A stretch of DNA of 64,000 nucleotides from Sphingobium lactosutens (GTDB lineage: Bacteria; Pseudomonadota; Alphaproteobacteria; Sphingomonadales; Sphingomonadaceae). Location: positions 124,001 to 188,000 of the forward strand of contig NZ_QJQX01000051.1 in assembly GCF_013393185.1 (NCBI RefSeq), in the 5' to 3' direction. A program made the position numbers and the translations under genes. Of this stretch, positions 44,101 through 52,597 are shown in pieces; the stretch's first letter is position 1, and each line of letters begins with the position of its first letter. The notes beneath the pieces were generated by a model that saw only the letters and a program-made list of their open reading frames with translations, was not told the DNA's origin and did not search any database.

Positions 44101-46332
44101 GCGCTGATGACCGCCTATCCCTCGCTGTACGAGGGGTGGGGATTGCCTGTGGGTGAAAGCCTGGCCCATGGTAAGATCTGCCTTTCTTCCGACAGTTCGT
44201 CGATGAAGGAAATCGCGCCCGAACTTACCGACCTGATCAACCCCTTCGATCGGATCCGCTGGGCCTCGATAATTCAACATTATGCCACCTCATTGTCATC
44301 CCGCACCAGTCGTGAGACGGAAATACGGGAAAAATTCGCCGTCACTTCCTGGCGCGAAACGACCAGTCATATCCTCGATGCATTGGCTGACAAGATTATG
44401 GTGCGCCCCACCGCTCTCTATAATCTCGGCGACATTGCTATCGTCGGAAGCAAAGGCGATGGGGCCGCCTATCTGGCGAGCGGATGGTATGCTTCCGAAG
44501 CATGGGGCCGCTGGGCCAAGTCTCGTTCGCCCGCAATCGAATTCCAGTTCGCCCATGTCCCCGACGAAGACGTTGTCCTCACCATGTTGGCCAAGGTTCT
44601 GAAACCTGGCCACGAAAGACTTCGCTATGACGTGCGCGTCAATGGGCATGATGTAGGGGCATGGGAATTTCCTCCCAGCGCCGCCAGCGGAATCGACGCC
44701 GACATGTTGCTCAACCGTGTCGTGATCCCGCAGAAAATAGCGGCTGACGCGGATAAACTGACCATAGAATTGCTCGGTGATCGCATTTTCACGGTTCATG
44801 ACGCAAAGCCCGGTTCGAACGATACAAGACGGCTGGGCCTCGGACTGAGCGCCTTCATGGTGGAAGAGCAGTCGCGAGCAAGTGATCCGGCAATATTGTT
44901 CAGCACACGCGAGGATATACGCGCCGCGCTGGGAGCGGGACCGACAGCCGATTTGCCGCGTCAGTTCACGGAAACGATCCATCGTCCGTCAGTCGTGCTG
45001 GATAAACCGATCTGCGATTTCCGTCCATTTTGTCGCGTTGGAACGCCCTATGGCGCAGATGGCGCATATGCGCAGAATGGCTGTCTGGCATTTGCTTTTG
45101 GCGTCGCCCGTTTCCGCTTTGATCGCGCGGCCAGCGTAAAATTCATCATCGACGCAATGTATGCATCGCCCGATCATCCGGTAGCCGTCGCGATCTATCT
45201 CAACGATCACTGCGTCCAAACCATAACCATGACGACTGACATCCCGAATATGGTCGAGCTTGAAATTCCATCTTCGGTGCTTGCCGCGGCGGACCCACTG
45301 AATGTGTCCTTCCTCAGCTCGGGCGTGAAAAAGGCAGGCGTAGCGGATTTCTTCATCAGCATGGTAAGTTTCAGCCAGGATATGCTGCTTCCCAGTCAGA
45401 AATGGCCTCTTATGGCTCCCGGCCAGTCGTTGCGTCCGGGCTTGGCGCCCTACCGACACCGTCTGCCAGACCATATGCTGGTCGACGGATGGGGCACGCT
45501 CGAAGAAGAAGGCATCTGGTCGTTGGGAGAGACAGGGCGAATCCGTTTCGCGGTAGACCCTGAATTCGTCGACGATTGCGTACTCCTGTTGGATGTCCAT
45601 CGGATAGCCAGCGATCAGGACGACGATCATATCGCCATCCTTACCGCCGGCGGCGCAAAGATTGCCGAGTTCGAGACGATCGATCCACGCACCGCGTCTC
45701 AGCGGATAATGATCCCGCTCCAAGCCGTAGCGAACCCTCGCGGTGAGATCGATATCCGGCTTGTCCCCAACAATTTGACCTGGCCCAGCCGGAGTGCGCC
45801 GCACCCCGATCGACGTCGTCTCTGTATCCGGCTTCTTGGCATTGGATTGCATCGGTTCGACGATCTTCCGCACGGTCGGATGTTGGCGGTGGACGGCTGG
45901 CACGAGTGGCAACCGGAGGGCCGTTGGACGGCAGCCCGCTCGGCGACTTTCGCGTTTCGGACATCGGAGCAGGGTCAGACGCCGATCATTCATGCCGATG
46001 TGCTGCCCCGACCCGACCATGATGATGCAACGATATCGCTCCATTACTCGGTCGATGGCGGTTCCTTTGCAGAACTGCCTATACACCCGCATAAGGATGC
46101 CGGGATCACCCTGCCCTTACCGACTGCCAGCAATCCGGGTATTCACTGGGTGACAGTGAAGGGCATCGAACCGGTCAGTCCCATTTCGCTCGGCATCAAT
46201 GAGGATGTGCGGCCGCTTGGTCTCCGCCTGATATCGATCTCTTTCGTCCCAACCCAGCAGATCGAGGACGACGCATGGGAGAATGGCGGAGCGGATGCGA
46301 TTCCGGCTCGGGAAGATCAGTTGCTATGTTAG
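41155..46332 (+). CDS. Giant three-module glycosyltransferase with four C-terminal beta-rich repeats
   Basis: A 1725-residue protein. Module 1 (about 1-290) is GT-B/GT4-like, with VVGRTYHTGRKGEMLV and PALNEGGPMSVLEALASG. Module 2 (about 300-680) is GT4, with ARIEPRKNQLMLVNAL and LPSWAEGAPLTALEAGAAG. Module 3 (about 695-1085) is GT4, with SVGGIHLRKNYGLL and YPSLYEGWGLPVGESLAHG. From about 1100 follow four beta-rich segments, ending near 1239, 1410, 1570 and 1700 in similar strands (LGLGLSAFMVEEQ, VADFFISMVSF, LCIRLLGIGLHRF, LGLRLISISFV). It probably builds several linkages of a surface polysaccharide in the cytoplasm. ATG 41155 is used; ATG 41185, after GAGGAA, is an alternative. Confidence 0.88.
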   Translation: MLRIREELGYMLRKSSPSVRIVTSDRGWILERLAKEIADRLPYVTYGTETDPAAAIQYYITYGCRGARVSPIEVALFTHREQDATAAARFDAAAREVDHAIAMSNATLQLINDLGASETSCILPGVDIDIFRPKLKIAVVGRTYHTGRKGEMLVRAVMDVPDIEWHFTGEGWPGPAEHVADADLPAFYRAMDYVLVPALNEGGPMSVLEALASGVEVIASDVGWVSDFPHIPFERGNADSLRNVLMRLREERMQLRSSVEHITWDRWAKDHDQLFRTLFDKLDRRRLPGAAGRKSTPRVRNVALVTHGLEDTTLGGPSRRVPATAEALQALSVSATVSHNHATPMADVVHAFNIWQPKTALRVAREAKRLNKPLVFSPIILDLSEAPLWQADIFRAFRGARSGNEAEAMVRHYAQVHRERMALHAPVDPEPGYQDMVTEIAELADGLIYLSERERTVFEKLVGDVGTPGYLVRNPVDARHFQNADRDLFRQAYGLKDYVVCVARIEPRKNQLMLVNALRDSNLPIVLIGHEAHPEYADLIRRFGGSNVLMIDRLEPNSDMLRSAIAGSRVFVLPSWAEGAPLTALEAGAAGANMVLSDRSGEREYIGDRARYCDPSDPDSIRDAVLEAWDAPLAPMEARELADHVAEQFSWERHARNTRDVYEDILANAAIRSAGKSSKYDGHILAASGRTGDVIFDVTTWANNPNMLSGIVRVERSIAMELIERTDISVRFVIYYSGEIGFIELPKDVIVRDILDGYLARLRSRGLTERATLSFPAGSDIIAVGSSWMMNSDYAMELAQLARDKALKLSVLMHDMTPALFPHWYEAGYGERWEQNCATVIAHTNRLLVYSESTKKDVTSFAEKYRIEMPTVSKIRLADEVGTLASKPTVEGLQARETFSHRPFVLSVGGIHLRKNYGLLYDVWLILREKMGDACPHLVIVGGVSWNGAETARVMRNDPKVSSYIHILENIDDSSLDWLYDRALMTAYPSLYEGWGLPVGESLAHGKICLSSDSSSMKEIAPELTDLINPFDRIRWASIIQHYATSLSSRTSRETEIREKFAVTSWRETTSHILDALADKIMVRPTALYNLGDIAIVGSKGDGAAYLASGWYASEAWGRWAKSRSPAIEFQFAHVPDEDVVLTMLAKVLKPGHERLRYDVRVNGHDVGAWEFPPSAASGIDADMLLNRVVIPQKIAADADKLTIELLGDRIFTVHDAKPGSNDTRRLGLGLSAFMVEEQSRASDPAILFSTREDIRAALGAGPTADLPRQFTETIHRPSVVLDKPICDFRPFCRVGTPYGADGAYAQNGCLAFAFGVARFRFDRAASVKFIIDAMYASPDHPVAVAIYLNDHCVQTITMTTDIPNMVELEIPSSVLAAADPLNVSFLSSGVKKAGVADFFISMVSFSQDMLLPSQKWPLMAPGQSLRPGLAPYRHRLPDHMLVDGWGTLEEEGIWSLGETGRIRFAVDPEFVDDCVLLLDVHRIASDQDDDHIAILTAGGAKIAEFETIDPRTASQRIMIPLQAVANPRGEIDIRLVPNNLTWPSRSAPHPDRRRLCIRLLGIGLHRFDDLPHGRMLAVDGWHEWQPEGRWTAARSATFAFRTSEQGQTPIIHADVLPRPDHDDATISLHYSVDGGSFAELPIHPHKDAGITLPLPTASNPGIHWVTVKGIEPVSPISLGINEDVRPLGLRLISISFVPTQQIEDDAWENGGADAIPAREDQLLC

Positions 46333-46435
46333 TTAGCGGTTCGTCTGACGAAATATGTTTGGGTGGGGGATGAACGGCGCTTCGCGTGTAGCGATGTTGG
46401 GCGACCGGCTTGAGGATGAGAGGTTGCCCTCGGTC

Positions 46436-46560
46436 CTTACCTGATCGTAATCCCCCACCTTCGACGACATCTCGCAGCAGCGCCAGGATCAACGGCCCCA
46501 GCACGATGCCCAGCAACGGGATGGAGGCAATCCTCTTTTCGACGCCAGCTCTGCTTATGA
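46436..46560 (-). pseudogene. Scrap of a membrane-protein C-terminus
   Basis: Translation of the minus strand gives KRIASIPLLGIVLGPLILAL followed by LRDVVEGGG. This looks like the last helix of a multi-spanning membrane protein, for example an AI-2E-type permease. No upstream helices or start are present before it meets the ATPase gene, so it is a remnant at most. It lies in the 252-base gap between the glycosyltransferase and the ATPase. Confidence 0.3.
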
Positions 46561-46584
46561 CACGATGAAAATGGTCGTAATCTC

Positions 46585-47766
46585 TCAGCCCTGCCCCTCC
46601 GGCATCACCCGCCGCATGAAGGCATCGAACAGCGGCACGGTGAAGGCGGTGTCGCCATGGGCTGGGCTGTAGAGCATGCCCTTGGCGATCAGACTGTTGC
46701 GCGTCGGGGCGACACTCGACACCTTTACGCCAAGCGCTTCGGCGACATCGCCCGACCGGTGCGGTCCCGGCCCGATCGAGGCCATGGCGCGCAGATAGCG
46801 TTTTTCCGCAGGGGTCAGGCGATCGAAGCGGACGCGGAAGAAGCTGGCATCCAGTTCGGCGAGTGCGCTCCGAGTCGCGGCCTCCATGTCGTCGGCACCG
46901 ATGGGCGAGGCATCGGCTGCGTCCCAGCCGTGCTTGCCCCATTCCTGCAGGAAATAGGGATAGCCCTGTGTCTGCGCGACGATCGCGTCCAGCGCAGCTT
47001 CGTCAATCCGCTCCTCCTCGCGCTCGATCGGCAGGCGGATGGCATCGCGCGCGGCGGCTTCATCCAGCGGGCCGACGCTGACGAACTCGAACAACCGCTC
47101 GGCATAGGATTTGGCCCGCCCCATCTGGCCAAGCAACTGCGGCAGGCCTGCCGCCAGCATGGTGATGGGCAGTTGCTTCTGCGCCGCGCGATGCAAGGCA
47201 CTGATGAGCGCGGCAAGCTGCTCCTCGGGCACATATTGCAGCTCGTCGATCACCAGCACCACCGCGCTGGCCCGCTCCTTTGCCGCCTGCCCCACTGCGA
47301 CGATCAGGTCGGCCAGGTCCGCCTCCAGATCGCCGCTGTCGGCAAGGCCCGGCTCCGGCTCGAAATCGAGCGCGACTTCCAGATCGTCATATTTGACCTT
47401 GAGCTTGGCAAAGCCCGCCAGCGCGACAAGCGCCCGCCGTACTCCGGCCGACGCCTGCTTCATCCGGTCGAGCCGCAGCAGCGCCGCGCGCAAGGCGGGT
47501 ACCAATATCCCCGGCAGCGAGCGGTTTTCCGGCGCCTCGATCGCGACGATGGTCATGCCCTCGCCCTCGGCCGCGTCGCGCATGGTGGACAGCAGCACCG
47601 TCTTGCCCACGCCGCGCAGACCGTAGAGGATGCTCGGCCGCGCCGCCCGTCCCATGCGGATGCGGTCGAGCGCGATGGCATTGCGTTCCAGCAGCGCATC
47701 GCGACCGGCCAGTTCGGGTGGCGGCGTGCCGGCGCCGGGGGCGAAGGGATTGCGACGGGGATCCAT
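46585..47766 (-). CDS. Stand-alone AAA/STAND-like ATPase
   Basis: A 393-residue cytoplasmic ATPase. Walker A is LYGLRGVGKTVLLSTM (about 48-63), Walker B is VVLVIDELQYVPEEQ (about 170-184) and sensor-like segments include PITMLAAGLPQL. A winged-helix-like C-terminus (LTPAEKRYLRAMASIG, ALGVKVSSVAPTRNSLIAKG) suggests DNA binding, as in archaeal-type ATPases related to Orc1/Cdc6 and STAND proteins. There is no operon partner. Its role is unknown; a replicon-maintenance or defence role would fit the neighbourhood but is speculation. Confidence 0.8.
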   Translation of the reverse strand: MDPRRNPFAPGAGTPPPELAGRDALLERNAIALDRIRMGRAARPSILYGLRGVGKTVLLSTMRDAAEGEGMTIVAIEAPENRSLPGILVPALRAALLRLDRMKQASAGVRRALVALAGFAKLKVKYDDLEVALDFEPEPGLADSGDLEADLADLIVAVGQAAKERASAVVLVIDELQYVPEEQLAALISALHRAAQKQLPITMLAAGLPQLLGQMGRAKSYAERLFEFVSVGPLDEAAARDAIRLPIEREEERIDEAALDAIVAQTQGYPYFLQEWGKHGWDAADASPIGADDMEAATRSALAELDASFFRVRFDRLTPAEKRYLRAMASIGPGPHRSGDVAEALGVKVSSVAPTRNSLIAKGMLYSPAHGDTAFTVPLFDAFMRRVMPEGQG

Positions 47767-48152
47767 AGCGATCTTATATCAGTTTATCGTTTTTCTGTAA
47801 ACTCGCTAACCTTGCTTGAATTTCTCCAGCATCGCCCTCAAGCGGCCCTCCAGCCTCTGGCACACCGCATGAAAAACCTACAAGCGCGGGGCTGCTGGTT
47901 GACGGGAAGCGAAAGGAAAGCGTGATGCGGGATCACGTCGTCAGAGGCTGGATTCCCACCTATTTCCGGGTCGGCGAAATGCGCCGACGACCCTGCCGCG
48001 CAAAAAAATGGGCCGGAACAGGATTCCGGCCCAAAGGGAAGTACCTTTGAAACAAGGCACTCCGGGTCGCACACCAAAATCTCAAAGCTGTTTACCGACG
48101 CGACAACGACCGCTCGAACGCCATGGGCAAAGACAATGCCAGGACTGGCTTG
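47767..48152. other. Intergenic region between ATPase and phaB remnant
   Basis: No gene is supported. Near the ATPase start is an inverted repeat, AGTTTA (47781-47786) / TAAACT (47798-47803), 11 bases apart, which could be an operator or promoter element. The right part holds the terminator for the phaB remnant at 48002-48032. Short open frames here read like non-coding sequence. Confidence 0.4.
48002..48032 (-). terminator. Rho-independent terminator downstream of phaB remnant
   Basis: On the minus strand GGGCCGGAA pairs with TTCCGGCCC (48032-48024 and 48018-48010) around a 5-base loop. One base later comes a run of seven T (48008-48002). This is a textbook terminator. It sits 120 bases past the phaB stop, so it probably served the original phaB transcript and survived its truncation. 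Confidence 0.85.
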
Positions 48153-48537
48153 TCAGTACATATGCTGCCCGCCATTTATGGAAAGCGTACCGCCCGTGAT
48201 GAAGGCGGCATCGTCGCTGCACAGAAATGCAACCCCGCGCGCGATCTCATCGGCCTGGCCGAGCCGGCCGACCGGAATCCTGGCAATGATCTTCTCAAGC
48301 ACCGGCGCCGGCACCGCCGATACCATGTCGGTATCGATATAGCCTGGTGCGATTGCGTTCACCGTCACGCCATATTTCGCGCCTTCCTGAGCAAGGGCCT
48401 TGGTAAATCCGTGAATGCCTGATTTGGCGGCGGCATAATTGACCTGACCATATTGACCCGCCTGGCCGTTGACGGAGCCGATGTTGATGATCCGGCCCCA
48501 ACCTTTCTCCCGCATGCCGCCAAAGACCGCCTTGGCA
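48153..48537 (-). pseudogene. phaB: 5'-truncated acetoacetyl-CoA reductase (phaB) remnant
   Basis: The C-terminal half of a PhaB-type short-chain dehydrogenase: AKAVFGGMREKGWGRI at the break, the catalytic YAAAKSG, then GVTVNAIAPGYIDTDMVSA and the end GGTLSINGGQHMY. The N-terminal NADPH-binding Rossmann half is missing. In frame, the homology stops near 48537, exactly where parA-like sequence begins on the opposite strand. An ATG at 48515 leaves a 120-residue frame, but it cannot be an active reductase without the cofactor site. Loss of function is inferred from the missing domain. Confidence 0.85.
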
Positions 48538-48988
48538 GTTCCTCTCGATGATGGACCAGGTCATCGACCAGTTGCAGGGCGCGGGAATCAAGGTGGATTA
48601 TAGCTTCGTGCGCCTCATCTGTTCCAAATTCGACGGCAATGATCCCAGCCATGCCATGGTCCGGGCGATCGTGGAGCAGAGTTTCGGCGCGGCGCTGCTG
48701 CCCGTCCCGGTCCTGGAAAGCGCGGAAATCAGCCATGCCGCGATGCGGATGATGACCGTCTACGAACTGGAAAAGCCGATCGGCACGCCCAAGACACACA
48801 AGCGCTGCAAGGCCAATGCGGACGAGGCCATGGGCCAGATCGAGGCGCTGGTGCGCCAAGGCTGGGCTGCATCGACCCTGCGCGCGAAGGGGATATCGTC
48901 AATGCGACATGAAGGGCTTTCCTACAGCAGATGGTTCTGCCCATGTTCCATTTTGTCCGCAATGCAGGAGGCCCTCCATGGCGCGTAA
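48538..48988 (+). pseudogene. 5'-truncated ParA-type partition ATPase remnant
   Basis: The frame encodes the C-terminal part of a plasmid ParA: FLSMMDQVIDQLQGAGIKV, YSFVRLICSKFDGND, PVPVLESAEISHAAMRMMTV and GQIEALVRQGW. This aligns by eye with the segment after the switch II region in the intact ParA of this window (FMDTIADNIEILEQNG, GFIRVVCSTFS, ILASEEIKNA). The Walker A half is absent. After about 48890 the frame seems shifted: one base away it reads GDIVNAT then stop, a more ParA-like ending just before parB. Thus it is truncated at the front and probably frameshifted at the end. Confidence 0.8.
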
Positions 48989-49975
48989 GCAATCCGACTA
49001 TCTGGCTGATCTGCTCGCGGACGAGAGTGACGCCCCCTCCCCTGCCCCGGCGGTCGAAGCTCCTTCCGTCGCGCCCGCCCGCGCCACCTCACTTTGCTGG
49101 ACCGCGAATCCGCGCTCGCCCGCGTGACGTCGGGCGAGGTGCGGCACGGGCAATGCCCGGCTCTACGACCATCTGACCGAGGAAAATTGCCGCGAACTGA
49201 TCGATTCGATCATCGCAGAGGGCGAGCAGAAAGTTCCTGCCGTGGTCCACCGGGTCGAGGACGACCCGGATCATGACTATTAGGTCATCGCCGGCACCCG
49301 CCGCAACTGGTCGATCAGCTGGCTGCACACCCACGGCTACCCCGACATGGTCTTCGTGGCGCAGGGCGCGCAGCTGGACGACGAGGCCGCCTTCAGCCTC
49401 GCCGACCTCGAAAATCGCGCGCGCAAGGATGTGTCCGACCTGGAGCGCACCCGCAACTATGCCGCCGCGCTCAAGACCCATTATGGCGATCATTTGACCC
49501 GCATGACCGAGCGGCTGAAACTGTCCAAGGGCTGGCTGTCGAAGATGATCAAGGTGTCGGGCGTCCCCGACACCGTAATCGCGGCCTTCGCCTCGCCCGC
49601 GGACGTGCAGCTCAAGCCTGCTTATCCGCTTGCCCAAGCGCTGGACGACCAGGATGCGGCCAGGGCTATCGCCGCCGCCGCCCACTCGATCGCGACCGAA
49701 CAGGCCCGGCTGCGCGAGGCTGGCGAACCGTCCCTACCCACCGCCGATGTGCTGCGCTGGTTGCTGGACGCGCCCAAGGGGTTTCAGGTCAAGCCCGCCC
49801 CCATGTCGCCGCCAGCCGCTATGGCCGCTCCATGCTGACGATCCGGTCCGCCAACCGGCAGGGCGTGATCTTCCATCTCCATGCCGGATCAGGTGTGACC
49901 GAGGCCGAGCTGCCCGACGCCGTGCGCGACGCGCTTGCCCATCTCGAACGCAGCGGCAAGGGGTTGCAGGCATGA
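48978..49975 (+). pseudogene. parB-like partition gene with multiple lesions
   Basis: A ParB-type gene begins MARKQSDYLADLLADES at 48978 and ends SGKGLQA with TGA at 49973-49975, but the reading frame is broken. A frameshift near 49093 separates the start from LLDRESALARVTSGEVR. About 15-20 codons seem missing between that and the segment ARLYDHLTEENCRELIDSII. An in-frame TAG at 49282-49284 interrupts DHDY/VIAGTRRNWSISW. A further shift near 49805 comes before SMLTIRSANRQGVIFHLHAG. The piece 49347-49838 stays open and includes the helix-turn-helix LKLSKGWLSKMIKVSGVP. It is a decayed second partition system. Confidence 0.85.
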
Positions 49976-50993
49976 GATCACCCTGTTTGCCCGAGGAAAC
50001 AGGGTGAAAGCGGTCAGCCTGTGGCCCGCGCGACCAGGACCGCCATCATAGGCAAAGGACAGATCGCCATGATCGTCCTGCGCCAGCCGTCCGGCGATCC
50101 GCCCGTCCCACCAGACGCACAGCCGCTAACCGGCATCCTACTCCGCCAGGTTCATGTTAAGCTACTCTTCGCTGAACCTGCTCCGCTTCGTCCGTCTCCT
50201 TTGCGCCGGCCCCTCGTCAGGGTGGGTCGTATTTCGGCCCGTCACTCGCTCTCATACTTGCGCTTGGGGATAGTATGAACCGCTTTGACGCAAGCTGGCA
50301 TTCAGGTGTTAGCTAAAGGATTTCCTGGCGCGTGAAATGCGCCCCCACTTTGATAATTCTGCGGAAAATCGCGCAATTATTTTATACCGAATTGATTTAT
50401 AACGGTAAATTACATCGCCCCGTAAAGGCACCCTACAGCGCGAAAAGAGGCCTTAGACAAGGGATCATACCTGCGGTCCAAAAATGCGCTCTACGGGGTC
50501 CTGAGAGGCAGAATCGAGAAAATGCCCTGTGTGAGCAGATTGTCCATCGGATTTTGCCTCTTCAACAGGGGCGTATGGGCGAAGTTGCTGACCAACGGTC
50601 CCGCGGATGCCATATACTCACCTGCCGACCTTTTCGTCAGCGGGCGCTCGAGCATAAATGCCTGTTGCTGCATCCCGCCCTCCACCAGATGGGCGCGAGC
50701 TAGGTGTTCGCGAGTTTCCGGCGACAACCGCCTTGATCGTCGATCTCACGGTTAACAACGGGGATGCGTTTCTCCATATAGTCAGTCTTTCAATCCAGCC
50801 CTCCTTCGTTCAGTCGCGAGAACTTCCACGCCTCCCAAATGCGTTCAAAATTCGCTGAAGAGGCACCCAAGCCCCAACCATCCCATGATTTTCTTTATAC
50901 TAATTTTAGTTTAATATACAAGTCTATCATATTGATAATAAACACTTTTATTTATAAAACATTTTTGTAGAATTTTGGCCATATTCGTCCATC
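49976..50993. other. Long non-coding region with an AT-rich stretch
   Basis: About 1 kb without a supported gene. A minus-strand 78-codon frame (50491-50727) has protein-like composition but no recognisable family. The segment 50885-50980 is strikingly AT-rich compared with the surrounding DNA and leads into the DUF1612-type gene, so it may be a strong promoter, a DNA-unwinding element or foreign DNA. No iteron-like motif or transposase was found here. Confidence 0.5.
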
Positions 50994-52022
50994 ATGGACA
51001 TTGTCGCTATGGCTCATTCTTCACCGATTTCCGCTTATGCGGACGCACAAAGCCTGCTCGTTCGGCTCGAAGAACGACGTCGTCTAAGTCCCGTTCGATT
51101 TCCGCTCCGTACCCGCATGAGGATCGCCGAACGACAGGCGTTGGCGAGGTTGGACAATCTTCCACTCCATGATGACGATCTCCTGATCGATGGTCGTGGC
51201 AGCGTCCAGACATCCGGCTTTGACCTCAGTCACGGACGTCATGCAATCGGCAGCGCCATCGAGTTGGACGCTATACTGAACGACAGCATGGTTCTGCTCC
51301 AGTGGCTCGGTGCCATAGCCGACCCCGCCATCACTGCGTCATCGACATGGCAACGGGCAGTGCCTGACATGCTCGATACCGTTGCGGGCTGGCAGCAGGA
51401 TATCGCAACTCTCCCCCCCTCCCCTCCCCTGCTCCATGGTGCCCAGATGGCGCGCCTATGGCGCGAACGAGCGCCTGCCGGGCGTGGTGATCTGGTATAC
51501 AGCCTGCTGATCGGAGATCGCTGGGGACCGGGCTGCTGGGATGGATCCGCTGGCGGCTTGATCGCACTTGGCCTGGAGCGGAATGCCCTGCCGTGGAAAA
51601 ATGCGCGGGGAGAGCAGCTCGAAAGCATCTGGCTTGATGCCGTAGGAACCGGCGCGCAAATGCATCTCGATCTGGAAGTACGGCTCCGTGCCTATGCCGC
51701 TCGAGCAGCCCAGTTTATCAATTCTCGGAAGCGGCCTGGCCGGCTGAAGGACGTCCTGTCCCTCGCCATGTCCCGCCCCCGGATCAGCAGCAAGGACGTG
51801 GCGAAAGCCTTGAACCTGACCGTGGCGGGCGCGATCAAGCTTCTCTCGATCGCTACGGATGCCGGCCTGCTGATCGAAAGAACAGGGCAAGCCAGCTATC
51901 GGAGCTACGCCATTCCTGTCACCGCTCCATCAGAAGCCGGATCGCGCATGCGTCCTGACCCATTCCCAACGTCACCCGCCAGATTGGACTGGTCGGATGA
52001 CGATGAGTTGGGTTTCATCTGA
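50994..52022 (+). CDS. Plasmid-type DUF1612 / helix-turn-helix protein
   Basis: A 342-residue protein resembling the RHE_PE00001/DUF1612 family found mainly on alphaproteobacterial plasmids. Family-like segments are ALARLDNLPLHDDDLLIDG, SGFDLSHGRHAIGSAIELD and ILNDSMVLLQWLGAIADP. A winged helix-turn-helix is at about 248-300 (ISSKDVAKALNLTVAGAIKLL). No function is established; DNA binding is likely. It stands alone between the decayed partition genes and the region behind repA. The start at 50994 or 51009 (MAHSSPISAYAD) cannot be decided, because neither has a good ribosome-binding site. Confidence 0.75.
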   Translation: MDIVAMAHSSPISAYADAQSLLVRLEERRRLSPVRFPLRTRMRIAERQALARLDNLPLHDDDLLIDGRGSVQTSGFDLSHGRHAIGSAIELDAILNDSMVLLQWLGAIADPAITASSTWQRAVPDMLDTVAGWQQDIATLPPSPPLLHGAQMARLWRERAPAGRGDLVYSLLIGDRWGPGCWDGSAGGLIALGLERNALPWKNARGEQLESIWLDAVGTGAQMHLDLEVRLRAYAARAAQFINSRKRPGRLKDVLSLAMSRPRISSKDVAKALNLTVAGAIKLLSIATDAGLLIERTGQASYRSYAIPVTAPSEAGSRMRPDPFPTSPARLDWSDDDELGFI

Positions 52023-52263
52023 TAGTCGGTCGCCCGGCTCTTTGGTGGATAGCGACCAGGCGGCAGCATACGGGCAGGGGAGATATGCAGCCCATTTTTC
52101 GTTCCTCCATCAGATATACGGGTCTGCCGTCTGATCAGGTGCACTTACAGGCGACTCTGAATAAAGCTCCACGCTAATATGGCCTATCGGCTGGTTATGT
52201 CCGAAATCACAGATACGCCGCTTCAAACCGCGACGAGCATTACAGGGTCCATCTGGCCCGGCC

Positions 52264-52582
52264 GATTCTGAAAACACGTCGCCACAGAAATGCCCGGAGC
52301 GAAACGGGAGAACTGATGCAGCAATCCCTCCGAATATAGCGACTATGCTTCCTTTCCTTGTTGGAAAGGGAGAGGCTCTGTCCTGCTGGCTAGCCGTTCG
52401 ACGTGTTTTCAGAATCGGCAGAAGATCATGGATAGGGCTGGATCGGGACGCCCATTATCCGCCCAATCCGGTGCAACCGGGCCGGAATAGGGCCGGATTT
52501 GCGATAGCGACCGTAAATGTTCTTTACCTCGGGTCGCGAGCGACCATTCCTACCCGGTCGCTAACGTGATTCTGAAAACACG
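52264..52582. repeat. Three iteron-like GATTCTGAAAACACG motifs
   Basis: The 15-mer GATTCTGAAAACACG occurs at 52264-52278 (+), on the minus strand within 52399-52419, and at 52568-52582 (+). The first two share a 21-base match in inverted orientation. The core equals the iteron consensus of the array at 56752-56832 (GATTCCGAAAACACG type). They lie in the 817-base gap downstream of repA. They may be RepA-binding sites used for copy control or a secondary origin. Confidence 0.6.
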
Positions 52583-52597
52583 ATCATGCGCGAATTG

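Noticed and set aside
50491..50727. 78-codon minus-strand open frame with protein-like start (MSPETREHLARAHLVEGG)
   Set aside because: Composition is plausible, but there is no recognisable family, no convincing ribosome-binding site and the region is otherwise non-coding; left as a remark only.
52345..52569. 74-codon open frame behind repA
   Set aside because: It overlaps the inverted iteron-like motif and has no recognisable protein features.
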